A program made the translations under genes and the position numbers. Positions 1-7,636 of a DNA stretch of 59,945 nt are shown here, piece by piece; the stretch's first letter is position 1, and each line of letters begins with the position of its first letter. The stretch lies in NCBI GenBank assembly GCA_964389755.1, contig CAYMEW010000026.1, positions 1 to 59,945 of the forward strand, read 5' to 3'. Source of the DNA: JBBSUQ01 sp964389755 (GTDB lineage Bacteria > Bacteroidota > Bacteroidia > Flavobacteriales_D > Crocinitomicaceae). Under the pieces are notes generated by a model that did not search any database, had not been told where the DNA came from, and saw nothing but the letters and a program-made list of their open reading frames with translations.

Positions 1-33
1 GCAGAGGAGGGAATAAATTGAGATTTTTTTCAT
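1..33 (-). CDS. Partial lipoprotein paralogue, N-terminus only
   Basis: The first 33 bases read on the minus strand as MKKISIYSLLC, then leave the window. This is almost identical to the signal peptide of the third paralogue (MKKIAIYSLLC), and the DNA matches positions 1603-1630 closely. It is therefore the start of a fifth member of the lipoprotein array. Only the signal peptide is visible, so nothing can be said about the mature protein. Confidence 0.6.
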   Translation of the reverse strand, partial: MKKISIYSLLC

Positions 34-47
34 GACAGTTGTTTTTT

Positions 48-560
48 TTAATAATAATGAAAGGCAAACTTACCGTTCGTGATGTCAACAACAGAATCCT
101 CACAGTTTTTATTAATCAAACGCATTGAGAAAGTTCCACTCATATAATGTTCGGAAGGGTTATGCTTATTTAAAATGAATGTTCCCAAATTAAGAGTGTC
201 GTGATAATGATGATTACAATCTTCAGAATAGTTAACAAATCCCGTAATTTCAGAATCAACTTTTCCGATTACATATGTACCGGGCTGCTGAATATTATAA
301 ACAGGAATAAAAAATTTTTGGAACCCTTCATCATAAAATTTTGTAGCACTTAATGAAAGTCCATATTGATTCATTTGTGCGTAAACTGCGGGTTGTGACT
401 GCGGACCAGCTGCATCCGAATGAGCCTCCCAATACTGCCCATTCACATAACAGGTAAAATAATCGCCCTGCTCATCGTCAGCCGTGCCCGGTTTATCCTT
501 CTTACAGGAGGAACCGAACAGCAAAAAACAAAAAAATAGGTAGAGACTGTGTTTGTTCAT
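48..560 (-). CDS. Small lipoprotein, tandem paralogue 1
   Basis: A 170-residue protein with a lipoprotein signal peptide: a hydrophobic stretch, then the lipobox LLFGSSC, with the Cys near residue 19 followed by KKDKPGT. Export and lipid anchoring are therefore expected, probably at the outer membrane as is usual in Bacteroidetes. All paralogues share the mature N-terminus EQGDYFTCYVNGQYWEA and a C-terminal block ending ITNGKFxFHYY, with four spaced cysteines. I do not recognise the family, and the role is unknown. Only 13 bases separate it from the next copy upstream, so the array is probably one transcript. Its signal peptide is identical to that of paralogue 2, but its C-terminal block is the most divergent of the intact copies. 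Confidence 0.85.
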   Translation of the reverse strand: MNKHSLYLFFCFLLFGSSCKKDKPGTADDEQGDYFTCYVNGQYWEAHSDAAGPQSQPAVYAQMNQYGLSLSATKFYDEGFQKFFIPVYNIQQPGTYVIGKVDSEITGFVNYSEDCNHHYHDTLNLGTFILNKHNPSEHYMSGTFSMRLINKNCEDSVVDITNGKFAFHYY

Positions 561-573
561 GATTCGTAGTTTT

Positions 574-1095
574 TTAATAATAATGAAAGGAAAATTTACC
601 GTTGGTAATGTATAAAAGAGAGTCGGGACAATCCGGGTTGCGCAGGGTCATCGAAAAGGTTCCTTTCATGCGGTGTTCCTGTTGATCCCAATAAGTTAAG
701 TTAAATGAGCCGGGATTGAGGGTATCGTGATAATATTTATTGCAAGCCGAAGAAAAGTTAGAAAACCCCACAATAGCATCGTGATTTACAGTTATATTGT
801 GATTACCGGACGAATGTACGTTGTAAACCGGAATATATATTTTCTGGTAAGTTCCATTAGTTAAAAAACGAGTTATATTCAGAGAAAGATTTTTAGTGCT
901 CTGATTATATAGAACATAAATGGGGGAGCCGGACTGCGGACCAGTTTGATTGGAATAAGCCTCCCAATACTGTCCATTCACGTAACAGGTAAAATAATCT
1001 CCCTGCTCATCGGCAGCCGTGCCGGGCTTATCCTTTTGACAGGAGGAACCGAACAGCAAAAAACAAAAAAATAGGTAGAGACTGTGTTTGTTCAT
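574..1095 (-). CDS. Small lipoprotein, tandem paralogue 2
   Basis: A 173-residue lipoprotein with the same signal peptide and lipobox (LLFGSSC) as paralogue 1. The mature part begins QKDKPGT and has the family N-terminal block, then a middle segment (about residues 55-115) unlike its neighbours. The C-terminal block, including RNPDCPDSLLYITNGKF, is shared nearly identically with paralogue 3. Conserved ends around a variable middle suggest that copies exchange segments by recombination. Function unknown; the protein is probably a surface or periplasm-facing lipoprotein. Confidence 0.85.
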   Translation of the reverse strand: MNKHSLYLFFCFLLFGSSCQKDKPGTAADEQGDYFTCYVNGQYWEAYSNQTGPQSGSPIYVLYNQSTKNLSLNITRFLTNGTYQKIYIPVYNVHSSGNHNITVNHDAIVGFSNFSSACNKYYHDTLNPGSFNLTYWDQQEHRMKGTFSMTLRNPDCPDSLLYITNGKFSFHYY

Positions 1096-1108
1096 GATTC
1101 GTAGTTTT

Positions 1109-1630
1109 TTAATAATAGTGGAAGGAAAATTTACCGTTGGTAATGTATAAAAGTGAGTCGGGACAATCCGGGTTGCGCAGGGTCATGGAAAAGGTTCCTT
1201 TCATACGGTGTTCCTGCTGGTTCCAATAGGTTAAATTAAATAAGCCGGGATTTAAAGAATCGTGATAATATTTTTGACATGCGGCCGTATTATAATCATA
1301 GTAGCCAGTTTGATCATGCCCTAGCACAAGCATTTCATGAACACCTATTGAAAGTAAACTATCGACGAAAATTTTTATATCTTGATTTTGCCCCTGGTCG
1401 TCCCTGTGAATTTGTAAGTTGGTAAGTCCATTTGCCGGGTTATACTGTACATAAATTGCAGGATTCGCCTGAGGATTTAGATTATCCGAATAAGCCTCCC
1501 AATACTCCCCATTCACATAACAGGTAAAATAATCGCCCTGCTCTTCGGGAGTCGTTCCGGGTTTGTCCTTCTTGCAGGAAGAACTGAAAAGCACAAAGCA
1601 GAGGAGGGAATAAATTGCGATTTTTTTCAT
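1109..1630 (-). CDS. Small lipoprotein, tandem paralogue 3
   Basis: A 173-residue lipoprotein. I start it at the ATG at 1630 (MKKIAIYSLLC, lipobox LFSSSC). The reading frame stays open further upstream to 1702, but that stretch overlaps the C-terminal coding part of paralogue 4 and would put 24 non-signal residues before the signal peptide. Its signal peptide is the second type found in the array, shared with the partial copy at 1-33. The C-terminal block is nearly identical to that of paralogue 2. No recognised family. Confidence 0.82.
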   Translation of the reverse strand: MKKIAIYSLLCFVLFSSSCKKDKPGTTPEEQGDYFTCYVNGEYWEAYSDNLNPQANPAIYVQYNPANGLTNLQIHRDDQGQNQDIKIFVDSLLSIGVHEMLVLGHDQTGYYDYNTAACQKYYHDSLNPGLFNLTYWNQQEHRMKGTFSMTLRNPDCPDSLLYITNGKFSFHYY

Positions 1631-1644
1631 GACCGGTCGTTTTT

Positions 1645-2153
1645 TTAATAATAATGAAAGGAAAACTTCCCATTGGTAATGTGTAAGAGTGAATCGGGAC
1701 AATCCGGGTTGCGCAAAATCATCGAAAAGGTTCCTTGCATGCGGTGCTCCTGCTGGTTCCAGTAAGTTAAGTTAAATGAGCCGGGATTTAAGGTGTCAAA
1801 TAGTAAAGGTCACAATCAGCCTGATTGTTTTTATAGCCCTTCGTTTCATCTGTGTTGTAAAAAGGAGTATATTCTTTAATCCCGGAAACATCTAAAATGC
1901 TGACGTAGATATACTCATAACCATAAGGAAGTTCTTTCGTTGCCGTTAAGACCAAATTGTCATTATGGAGTTGAGCATATATTTTGGGTGTATTCTGAAA
2001 ACCAGAATTGCTTTTATAAGCCTCCCAGTATTGTCCGTTCACAGAACAGGAAAAATAATCGCCCTGCTCTTCGGGAGTTGTTCCCGGTTTATCTTTCTGA
2101 CATTGTGTACAAACAAAAAGAACAGCGATCAGATATGGTAAAATTGTATGCAT
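1645..2153 (-). pseudogene. Frameshifted lipoprotein paralogue 4
   Basis: This copy starts at 2153 with its own signal peptide (MHTILPYLIAVLFVCTQC) and the family N-terminal block. It runs in frame only to DCDLYYLTP and stops near 1788. The missing part continues in another frame from about 1795 to a stop at 1645-1647 and encodes the family ending, including RNPDCPDSLLHITNGKF. At the break, the YYHDT codons of intact copies read TAC TAT TT GAC ACC, one base short. It is either a recent one-base deletion or a sequencing error. Translated as it stands, it gives a 121-residue truncated lipoprotein. Confidence 0.75.
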
Positions 2154-2455
2154 TTCAGCCGTTTTGGTTACAATTTCAGAAAATCCCGTTAAAAATCAAA
2201 TGTTAGCAACACGAAGCTTCTCCCTGTTAACAATTATTATAAAAAACTACTATTCAATGTCTTAATCCCGAAGCTCGCTGCTCTCCTGGGAAAACTTGTG
2301 CTTCACGCGTGGATTTTCCATACCCCAAAGTTCTGCAAATCGAATTACATTTCCGTACGGAATAACGCCACGCTGCTTACCGGGTTTGCAGAAATCCGTA
2401 CAACGCAAAAAAGCCCGGAACGAGTCCGGGCAGTTTCAATTTTGGCAGTTGACCT
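2154..2455. other. Intergenic stretch with one terminator
   Basis: About 300 bases between the lipoprotein array and the outer-membrane protein gene. It contains the terminator at 2407-2431. The promoter for the lipoprotein array should also lie here, upstream of 2153, but I see no clear TAnnTTTG element. On the minus strand a short open stretch (about 2266-2400) reads through without a convincing start codon. I do not call it a gene. Confidence 0.5.
2407..2431 (-). terminator. Rho-independent terminator after the outer-membrane protein gene
   Basis: On the minus strand, a perfect 7-bp stem (GCCCGGA / TCCGGGC, 2413-2419 with 2425-2431) with a 5-base loop is followed directly by six T residues. 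It lies 24 bases past the stop codon at 2456, so it ends the 3779-2456 transcript. Confidence 0.85.
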
Positions 2456-3355
2456 TTAATCTTTATACTCGATGCGGCTTCGTTTCTGGCGGTTACGTTC
2501 CTCGCGAACGCCTGTTTCTGTATCGTAAAGGGCTTTTGAACCTGCTTTGGTAACGCCACTGAACAAGCCGGCAGCGTAAACCCCGATGCTGAACGTAAAT
2601 TGTGTGGCGTATTCGGCGGGAAGCATGCGGTAAGTGGAACTCAGGTCTCCGCGCGTGAAAGCGTCCCGGCTGTCGGGCAGGTAGCCGCCGTTCATCTCCC
2701 GGTAAACGCGGTTGATCTTCATAAATCCGCCGAATTTCGCTGCTCCGAGGTGTAAAGCTAACTCACTGGTCATGGCTTTCCCGGTATAAGTTTTGGCAGA
2801 GCGGATCCAGTCGTACATAAAGGAATAGCGCAGGTGTACCCATTTGTAAGCTGCCACGAGGTGAATGCCGGCCCCGCGCTGATTTCCGCCGATGTACACG
2901 TCACGCCGCCCGGAATTATCTTTGTACGAGATCCCGAGGGTTGTATACTGGTATTGTCCGCCGGCATATACGGACACGTAACGCCCGATATTCGTTCCGA
3001 AAGCCAGTTTGACCGGCAGGAGGTCGCCCCGGTCCACCGAATATTCTTTATTGTTAAACCAGCGCTCTTTACTTTTAAACTGGAAAAGCCGCGTGCCCGC
3101 ATCGAGCAGAAAACTGCCATCGAAGCCGAAATAGACATGCCTGGTGAAGAGATCCACGCTCAGTTCCCAGCTTCCGCCTTTTACGCGCGTGTACGGATCA
3201 TTCTGCCAAAGTGCCGTTTCGCCGTTCGGCGCGTTTTCAAAGGTAAGCACATTGTGTTTGTAGCCGAGTCTGCTCAAATCGCATTTGTACCAGTCTTCCA
3301 CCTGTGCAAAGCACAAAGCCGGCCATACGCAGGCAAAAAGAAGCCATTTTTTCAT
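2456..3355 (-). CDS. Predicted outer-membrane or periplasmic beta-rich protein
   Basis: A 299-residue protein with a clear signal peptide (MKKWLLFACVWPALCFA, cleavage near residue 18). The mature part has alternating aromatic and glycine-rich strands (for example YVSVYAGGQYQYTTLGISY and HLRYSFMYDWIRS), as expected for a small outer-membrane beta-barrel. I recognise no named family. The start codon lies one base past the stop of the lipoprotein gene at 3357, so the two are co-transcribed and may work together at the outer membrane. The C-terminal tail (about 35 residues) is basic and looks disordered. Confidence 0.75.
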   Translation of the reverse strand: MKKWLLFACVWPALCFAQVEDWYKCDLSRLGYKHNVLTFENAPNGETALWQNDPYTRVKGGSWELSVDLFTRHVYFGFDGSFLLDAGTRLFQFKSKERWFNNKEYSVDRGDLLPVKLAFGTNIGRYVSVYAGGQYQYTTLGISYKDNSGRRDVYIGGNQRGAGIHLVAAYKWVHLRYSFMYDWIRSAKTYTGKAMTSELALHLGAAKFGGFMKINRVYREMNGGYLPDSRDAFTRGDLSSTYRMLPAEYATQFTFSIGVYAAGLFSGVTKAGSKALYDTETGVREERNRQKRSRIEYKD

Positions 3356-3356
3356 A

Positions 3357-3779
3357 TTATTCTGTTTTGCGGATTGAAATACTGAATGTTGCCACGGAAC
3401 CCTGTTCGTCGAGCATCGATACGTTCACCGAACGGTACTGCGGAATGCCACCTGCAACGGGTTGTGGGATGAGATCGTCAACTGCGAATCGAAAGTCGAA
3501 CGTGCCCGAAAGGGATCCTTCGGCGGGTTCATTTAGCAGAAAAGCAGACAGGTCGTCATCTTCTCCCGACAGGACGCGGTAGGTTTTTAAAGGCGAAGCA
3601 GACTGATAGCGAAAGCGAAGCGTATGCTCTTCGCCACTCTGTACGTCGTAGATCATATTCTGTGAAGGTGTTTGCCCGTCAATGGTTTGAAGTTCGAGCA
3701 ACAAATCCGTACGGACCGGAATTTTCTTGCAGGCAAATACGGCCAGCAAAACCGTTAACGTTATAAACAAATGCTTCAT
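3357..3779 (-). CDS. Small lipoprotein upstream of the outer-membrane protein
   Basis: A 140-residue protein with a lipoprotein signal peptide ending LLAVFACKK (Cys near residue 17). The mature region looks like a small beta-sandwich, with no family I can name. It is co-transcribed with the gene at 2456-3355. The bases just before the ATG read CACCTTTG-TCCC-ATG, one mismatch from the Bacteroidetes -7 element and 4 bases from the start codon, which would give a leaderless or nearly leaderless message. Confidence 0.78.
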   Translation of the reverse strand: MKHLFITLTVLLAVFACKKIPVRTDLLLELQTIDGQTPSQNMIYDVQSGEEHTLRFRYQSASPLKTYRVLSGEDDDLSAFLLNEPAEGSLSGTFDFRFAVDDLIPQPVAGGIPQYRSVNVSMLDEQGSVATFSISIRKTE

Positions 3780-3856
3780 GGGACAAAGGTGAAAAGTCCG
3801 TCCCTTGCGCTCAATACGTTATTCTCCGTATTTTGACGTGAATTCAGGTTATTTGA

Positions 3857-4708
3857 TCAGCTGAAGATGTAAACGAGGCCGAGAAAAAGAATACCGGCAT
3901 CAATGGCCCCGGCGGCAAAGAATTTTCCCTGCGTTTTCCGGGCGGTGATCAGTAAGAGCAAATGATAACAGGCCACAGCGATAAACGGAAAGGAAAACAG
4001 GTGCAATCCTTCCGGCCTGAAGAACACGGTAAAACCCAGGAATGTCAGATACAGCACTACGCTGATAATCACGGCTCCGCGTTCGCCGCGAACCTGAGGA
4101 ATGGTACGCATATTTCCTTTGTCGTAAACCATGTCCCGGATATCGAAAGGGATCGTGATGGCCACGAAGTAAAAGTAATGTCCGAGTGCAAACAGAAGGT
4201 TGCCCGTATCGTAATGCCATTCGTTCAGCATGGGGAAGACGGCACAGACACCGATCCACACAAGTGCGACGAGGTGGATTTTGAGGTGAGCAACTTCGCG
4301 CAGAGGCTTTCGCACAATCCTGATCACGTAAAACACGGACAGGAAACCCAGGATTCCCATCAAAACGGCAATGTGCATCCAGTTTTTGAGTACCAGGAAA
4401 AAGCTAACGGCGGCCGCGATCCCGGAAAGCACGATGACCCACAGGGCAAAAGTTCCGTTTTCGTGAAACCAGCGCAACTGGTCAGTTTGTGACGGTACGT
4501 TGGAGCGCGATTTTACAAAGCGCTGAAAGGTGTAAACACAACAGGTTCCGGCCGCCGCGAAAATGGCGTAAAGCAAAGCTTCGGGATACCTGAAAAGTAT
4601 GCAAAAGCCATAGGAAAGGGCGCCTGCGCCGAAGGCGATCCACAGGTTGGAGTAAATGATGTACTCCGCGAGCACACCGGGGATTCTATGTGGTCTCGAG
4701 TATGGCAT
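3857..4708 (-). CDS. UbiA-like polytopic membrane protein
   Basis: A 283-residue integral membrane protein with about eight hydrophobic helices. The motif DIRDMVYDKG at about residue 190 resembles the second aspartate-rich motif of UbiA-family prenyltransferases. The first motif (NDxxDxxxD) is not evident; its place holds YTFQRFVK. It may therefore be a divergent or inactive member, and the substrate is unknown. The start overlaps the end of the glycosyltransferase gene upstream by 23 bases, so it is the last gene of the tatA-gatA-mltD operon string. Confidence 0.7.
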   Translation of the reverse strand: MPYSRPHRIPGVLAEYIIYSNLWIAFGAGALSYGFCILFRYPEALLYAIFAAAGTCCVYTFQRFVKSRSNVPSQTDQLRWFHENGTFALWVIVLSGIAAAVSFFLVLKNWMHIAVLMGILGFLSVFYVIRIVRKPLREVAHLKIHLVALVWIGVCAVFPMLNEWHYDTGNLLFALGHYFYFVAITIPFDIRDMVYDKGNMRTIPQVRGERGAVIISVVLYLTFLGFTVFFRPEGLHLFSFPFIAVACYHLLLLITARKTQGKFFAAGAIDAGILFLGLVYIFS

Positions 4709-5726
4709 TCAAAACGTCTTCGACGGCGATATTTTCAATACAATTGCACTCTTTTCCTTCCGCGCAATCCGGACAGTTTTCATTTTCCACGAGTATTTTC
4801 ACGGAGTTGCCCAGGGGTTTCCAGCGCCCGGGATGCATCGGCCTGCGCGGTGTAAAGAGACCGATCGTATTTTTACCGAGAAAACCGGAGATATGCAATG
4901 GTCCGGTCGAGCAGGCCACAAGTCCGTCACAATACCCGATAAATGCGATCAACTGACGCAGGGAAAACAGGCCACTGGTATCACGGATGAGGGAATGTTC
5001 CGGTATGAGATCGCGAAACTGGACACCTTCTTTTTCTGTTCCGGTGAAGAATACTTCGTATCCGCGAGCCGCCAGTTCCCTGGCAAGTTTCATGTATTTT
5101 TCGATCGGCCATTCGCGGGCGCTCCCCTGTGATTTCGGGTGCAGAATGTATTTGTGAACGGTCGCCTGCAGGTTAAAGGGAAAGTCATCCGGAAGCACCG
5201 CTTCAGTGTTCATGCACGGCGGTGTAAACCAGCGACAGGTTTCATTCAGGGCTTCCATGGTCGGGACTTCCGTAAGTCCGAACGGTTCCAAAAGCCGGTG
5301 ATTGAGTTGCGCTTCGTGCAGGTCGGAACGTTTTCGTGTGAATGAAGGACGGTAATTACAGGTGAGCAGGTGATAACTCCGGTGTGCCGTTCCAACCCGT
5401 ATGGGAATGCGAGCTTTTTTGGCAAGTTGAGCCAGTTCTTTGTCCGGAAAAACGTGAATGAACACATCCGCTTTCAGTTCGCGAATGCTTTCCACGCGCT
5501 CCGGTGAAGAGCGGTTGCGGATCTCATCCCAGTCCGAAAATTCGTCCACCGCTTCATAGGCGTCAATGACAGCCTTGGTATAGGAGCGTCCCAAAAATAT
5601 GATCTTCGTATTTTCCCAGTGCTCGCGTATGTACGCGCACAGTGGTAAGGTCAGCATAACGTCGCCGATACTGTCTGTCCGGCTGATAACAATTCTTTTT
5701 CCGTTTAGGTCACTATTCCTGCTCAC
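4686..5726 (-). CDS. Glycosyltransferase family 9 (heptosyltransferase-like)
   Basis: A 346-residue protein of the GT9 family, which transfers heptose or related sugars to lipopolysaccharide core at the inner face of the cytoplasmic membrane. The N-terminal half opens with GKRIVISRTDSIGDVMLTLP, the usual GDxxxxxP signature. The C-terminal Rossmann half has HPKSQGSAREWPIEKY and the sugar-nucleotide site ACSTGPLHISGFLG. A cysteine cluster near the C-terminus (NCPDCAEGKECNC) is an oddity that may bind metal. It overlaps the GT2 gene by 14 bases. The pairing of GT9 with GT2 points to LPS or lipooligosaccharide core assembly. Confidence 0.85.
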   Translation of the reverse strand: MSRNSDLNGKRIVISRTDSIGDVMLTLPLCAYIREHWENTKIIFLGRSYTKAVIDAYEAVDEFSDWDEIRNRSSPERVESIRELKADVFIHVFPDKELAQLAKKARIPIRVGTAHRSYHLLTCNYRPSFTRKRSDLHEAQLNHRLLEPFGLTEVPTMEALNETCRWFTPPCMNTEAVLPDDFPFNLQATVHKYILHPKSQGSAREWPIEKYMKLARELAARGYEVFFTGTEKEGVQFRDLIPEHSLIRDTSGLFSLRQLIAFIGYCDGLVACSTGPLHISGFLGKNTIGLFTPRRPMHPGRWKPLGNSVKILVENENCPDCAEGKECNCIENIAVEDVLNAILETT

Positions 5727-6474
5727 GATTCAATCTTCTTAGTTCACGGTATTTATATACATTGGAAGCAGCACTTATCTGTGCGATCTTCCACCCCATT
5801 TTTCCGTCGAGAAAGCCTTTTTTAATAACATACATGGCTATAAAACGACCGATTGCACTCAGCCAGGGTTTCAGTACCGATGCCTTTTTTCCGGCTGCGT
5901 GCATTTTTTGTGCTGTCAGCGCGGAATACTTGTCGGCCCGGGCGCGATGATCCCTGAAAGAGTAATAGGAGTAGTGTAACAAATGCCCCTCGAGGATTGT
6001 TTCGTCGGCCGGGTCGGTGTGAACGAGCGTTTCGTGCACAAACTCGCCGGTCCAGTGCGTTACACGCCTGTCAAAAATACGCGTTTTAATATCGGGGTAC
6101 CATCCGGAATGACGGATCCAGTGTCCACAATAGTTCGTGAGTCGGTTGACAGCATACCTCCCCCGGAACCCCGTTTGCTTTTCACGTAAAATGGCCTGTT
6201 GGAGTTTTTCATCGGGCGCTTCGTCGGCATCCACGGAAAATATGAAATCATGCATAACAAGGCTGTTTGCATAATTCTTACTCGCAGCATATCCCTGCCA
6301 GGCGTGTTGTACGAAACGAACCGGGTATTTTTCGCAGATCGTCTGCGTATTATCGGAAGAAAAGGAGTCGAGCACCACGATTTCGTCGGCTATCGGAAGT
6401 AAGGACTCAATGCAACGCGCAATGTTCCGCTCTTCGTTAAAAGTGATGACGACCGCCGACAGTTTATTTTCCAA
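5713..6474 (-). CDS. Glycosyltransferase family 2 (WaaE/KdtX-like)
   Basis: A 253-residue GT-A fold transferase. It begins LSAVVITFNEERNIARCIESL, typical of GT2, with the donor-binding SVDADE motif near residue 83. The distribution of motifs (NYANSLVMHDFIFSVDADE, then GWYPDIKTRIFDR) matches the WaaE/KdtX group, which adds glucose to the LPS inner core. It starts one base after the DUF4837 stop and overlaps the following GT9 gene. Donor and acceptor cannot be read from the sequence. Confidence 0.85.
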   Translation of the reverse strand: MENKLSAVVITFNEERNIARCIESLLPIADEIVVLDSFSSDNTQTICEKYPVRFVQHAWQGYAASKNYANSLVMHDFIFSVDADEAPDEKLQQAILREKQTGFRGRYAVNRLTNYCGHWIRHSGWYPDIKTRIFDRRVTHWTGEFVHETLVHTDPADETILEGHLLHYSYYSFRDHRARADKYSALTAQKMHAAGKKASVLKPWLSAIGRFIAMYVIKKGFLDGKMGWKIAQISAASNVYKYRELRRLNREQE

Positions 6475-6475
6475 T

Positions 6476-7600
6476 TCAGTTGATTTTCGCGCTTTTCCAA
6501 ACCGCCTGCACTTCTCTTAAGAAATGCGTCCACGAAGTGGTTGGCGGGGCATCTACCCACCCGCTAATAGTGATGATGCGTTTGCGCTGTGGATGCATGA
6601 ATGAATAAGACCAAAAACAGCCTCCCGTCGAATAATGTGGTCTCCCGGTGAACATAAACATACCCCGGATCTCCGTTCCGCGAATGCTGCCGTCCACATT
6701 GGAAACAGTGGTTCCTTCCGGGTAAACGAGTTTATTGTATTGTGTACCCATGTACATTCCTTCCACTTCACTCGGCACATAGCGTTTGAGGATCGTATCC
6801 CGCTGATCGAGCAGGCAGCCGAGGTTCAGGTTCGTGGAATCTACGTAAGGCGTTGAATAGATCATAACCCCGTAAATGATATTCCCGGGTTCCTGCATGC
6901 CACCGGTTCCGGCGTATTCAATCGGTCGCGAAGCATTGGGGAACTGAACCATCATGAAACTATCCATATTGCGGGTAATCACAGCACCGGCCGGCAGTTC
7001 AAGCGTCATTTCGAATTTATCGTGAATGTTCGCGATCACGTCTTTGGTTGCCGCGTCTTTCTGATCTTCATAACGGTGAATAATGCGCTCCCAGGCAATG
7101 CGGTCGAATTCTTCATGTACTTCATCCATCCCGTAGCGACAGGCGTGCAGGATCTGGTTGTAATCTTTCCCTGTAACGCGTACTGCCAGTTGATCATAGG
7201 CATACAGATCGAGTTCCTTTTGAATGGATGCTTTATCTCCTTTAAATTCGGGGTCGATATCGATGAGCAGAAGGTTTCGGTAACGTTTATATCCCTGGTC
7301 AAAACGTTCCGGTGTTTTATGGATCAGTTCGAAGGTTGTAACGTCCGGGAAATACGGCATGATGAATTGCGTGAGGTTGGTATCGAGGTACTTTTTCGCA
7401 TCCGAATCCCAGATTCCCTGGTTGCAAACCACCAGGATCTGTCCTACCTTCCCGGTAACGGGAGCACCGCTTCGCGAACGGCCGTTGTTCTCATTCCGGT
7501 TTTGCTGATCGGTGCAGGCCGAAGCCACTATAAGAAGTGCGAATAAGGAATACCCGATCGGGCGTAAGATCTTCATAAATGATACCATGTTATACTTCAT
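6476..7600 (-). CDS. DUF4837 family lipoprotein
   Basis: A 374-residue protein matching the Bacteroidetes DUF4837 family, whose function is not established. The lipobox VASAC near residue 29 implies a lipid-anchored periplasmic or outer-membrane protein. The mature part starts with a low-complexity Asn/Arg/Gly/Ser stretch, then GQILVVCNQGIWDSD. Its place after the MltD-like transglycosylase is the usual one in Flavobacteriia and suggests a link with cell-envelope maintenance. Internal ATGs (residues 5 and 9) are possible alternative starts. Confidence 0.82.
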   Translation of the reverse strand: MKYNMVSFMKILRPIGYSLFALLIVASACTDQQNRNENNGRSRSGAPVTGKVGQILVVCNQGIWDSDAKKYLDTNLTQFIMPYFPDVTTFELIHKTPERFDQGYKRYRNLLLIDIDPEFKGDKASIQKELDLYAYDQLAVRVTGKDYNQILHACRYGMDEVHEEFDRIAWERIIHRYEDQKDAATKDVIANIHDKFEMTLELPAGAVITRNMDSFMMVQFPNASRPIEYAGTGGMQEPGNIIYGVMIYSTPYVDSTNLNLGCLLDQRDTILKRYVPSEVEGMYMGTQYNKLVYPEGTTVSNVDGSIRGTEIRGMFMFTGRPHYSTGGCFWSYSFMHPQRKRIITISGWVDAPPTTSWTHFLREVQAVWKSAKIN

Positions 7601-7636
7601 ACGTTTGTTCGAAGTATGAAGGTAACAAAAATCGTA

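Noticed and set aside
2266..2400. Open minus-strand stretch ending SSELRD
   Set aside because: No start codon with a signal, only 19 residues from the sole ATG, and it begins at a terminator.
3962..4492. 176-codon plus-strand frame
   Set aside because: Antisense to the UbiA-like gene, His- and Gln-rich, with no domain.
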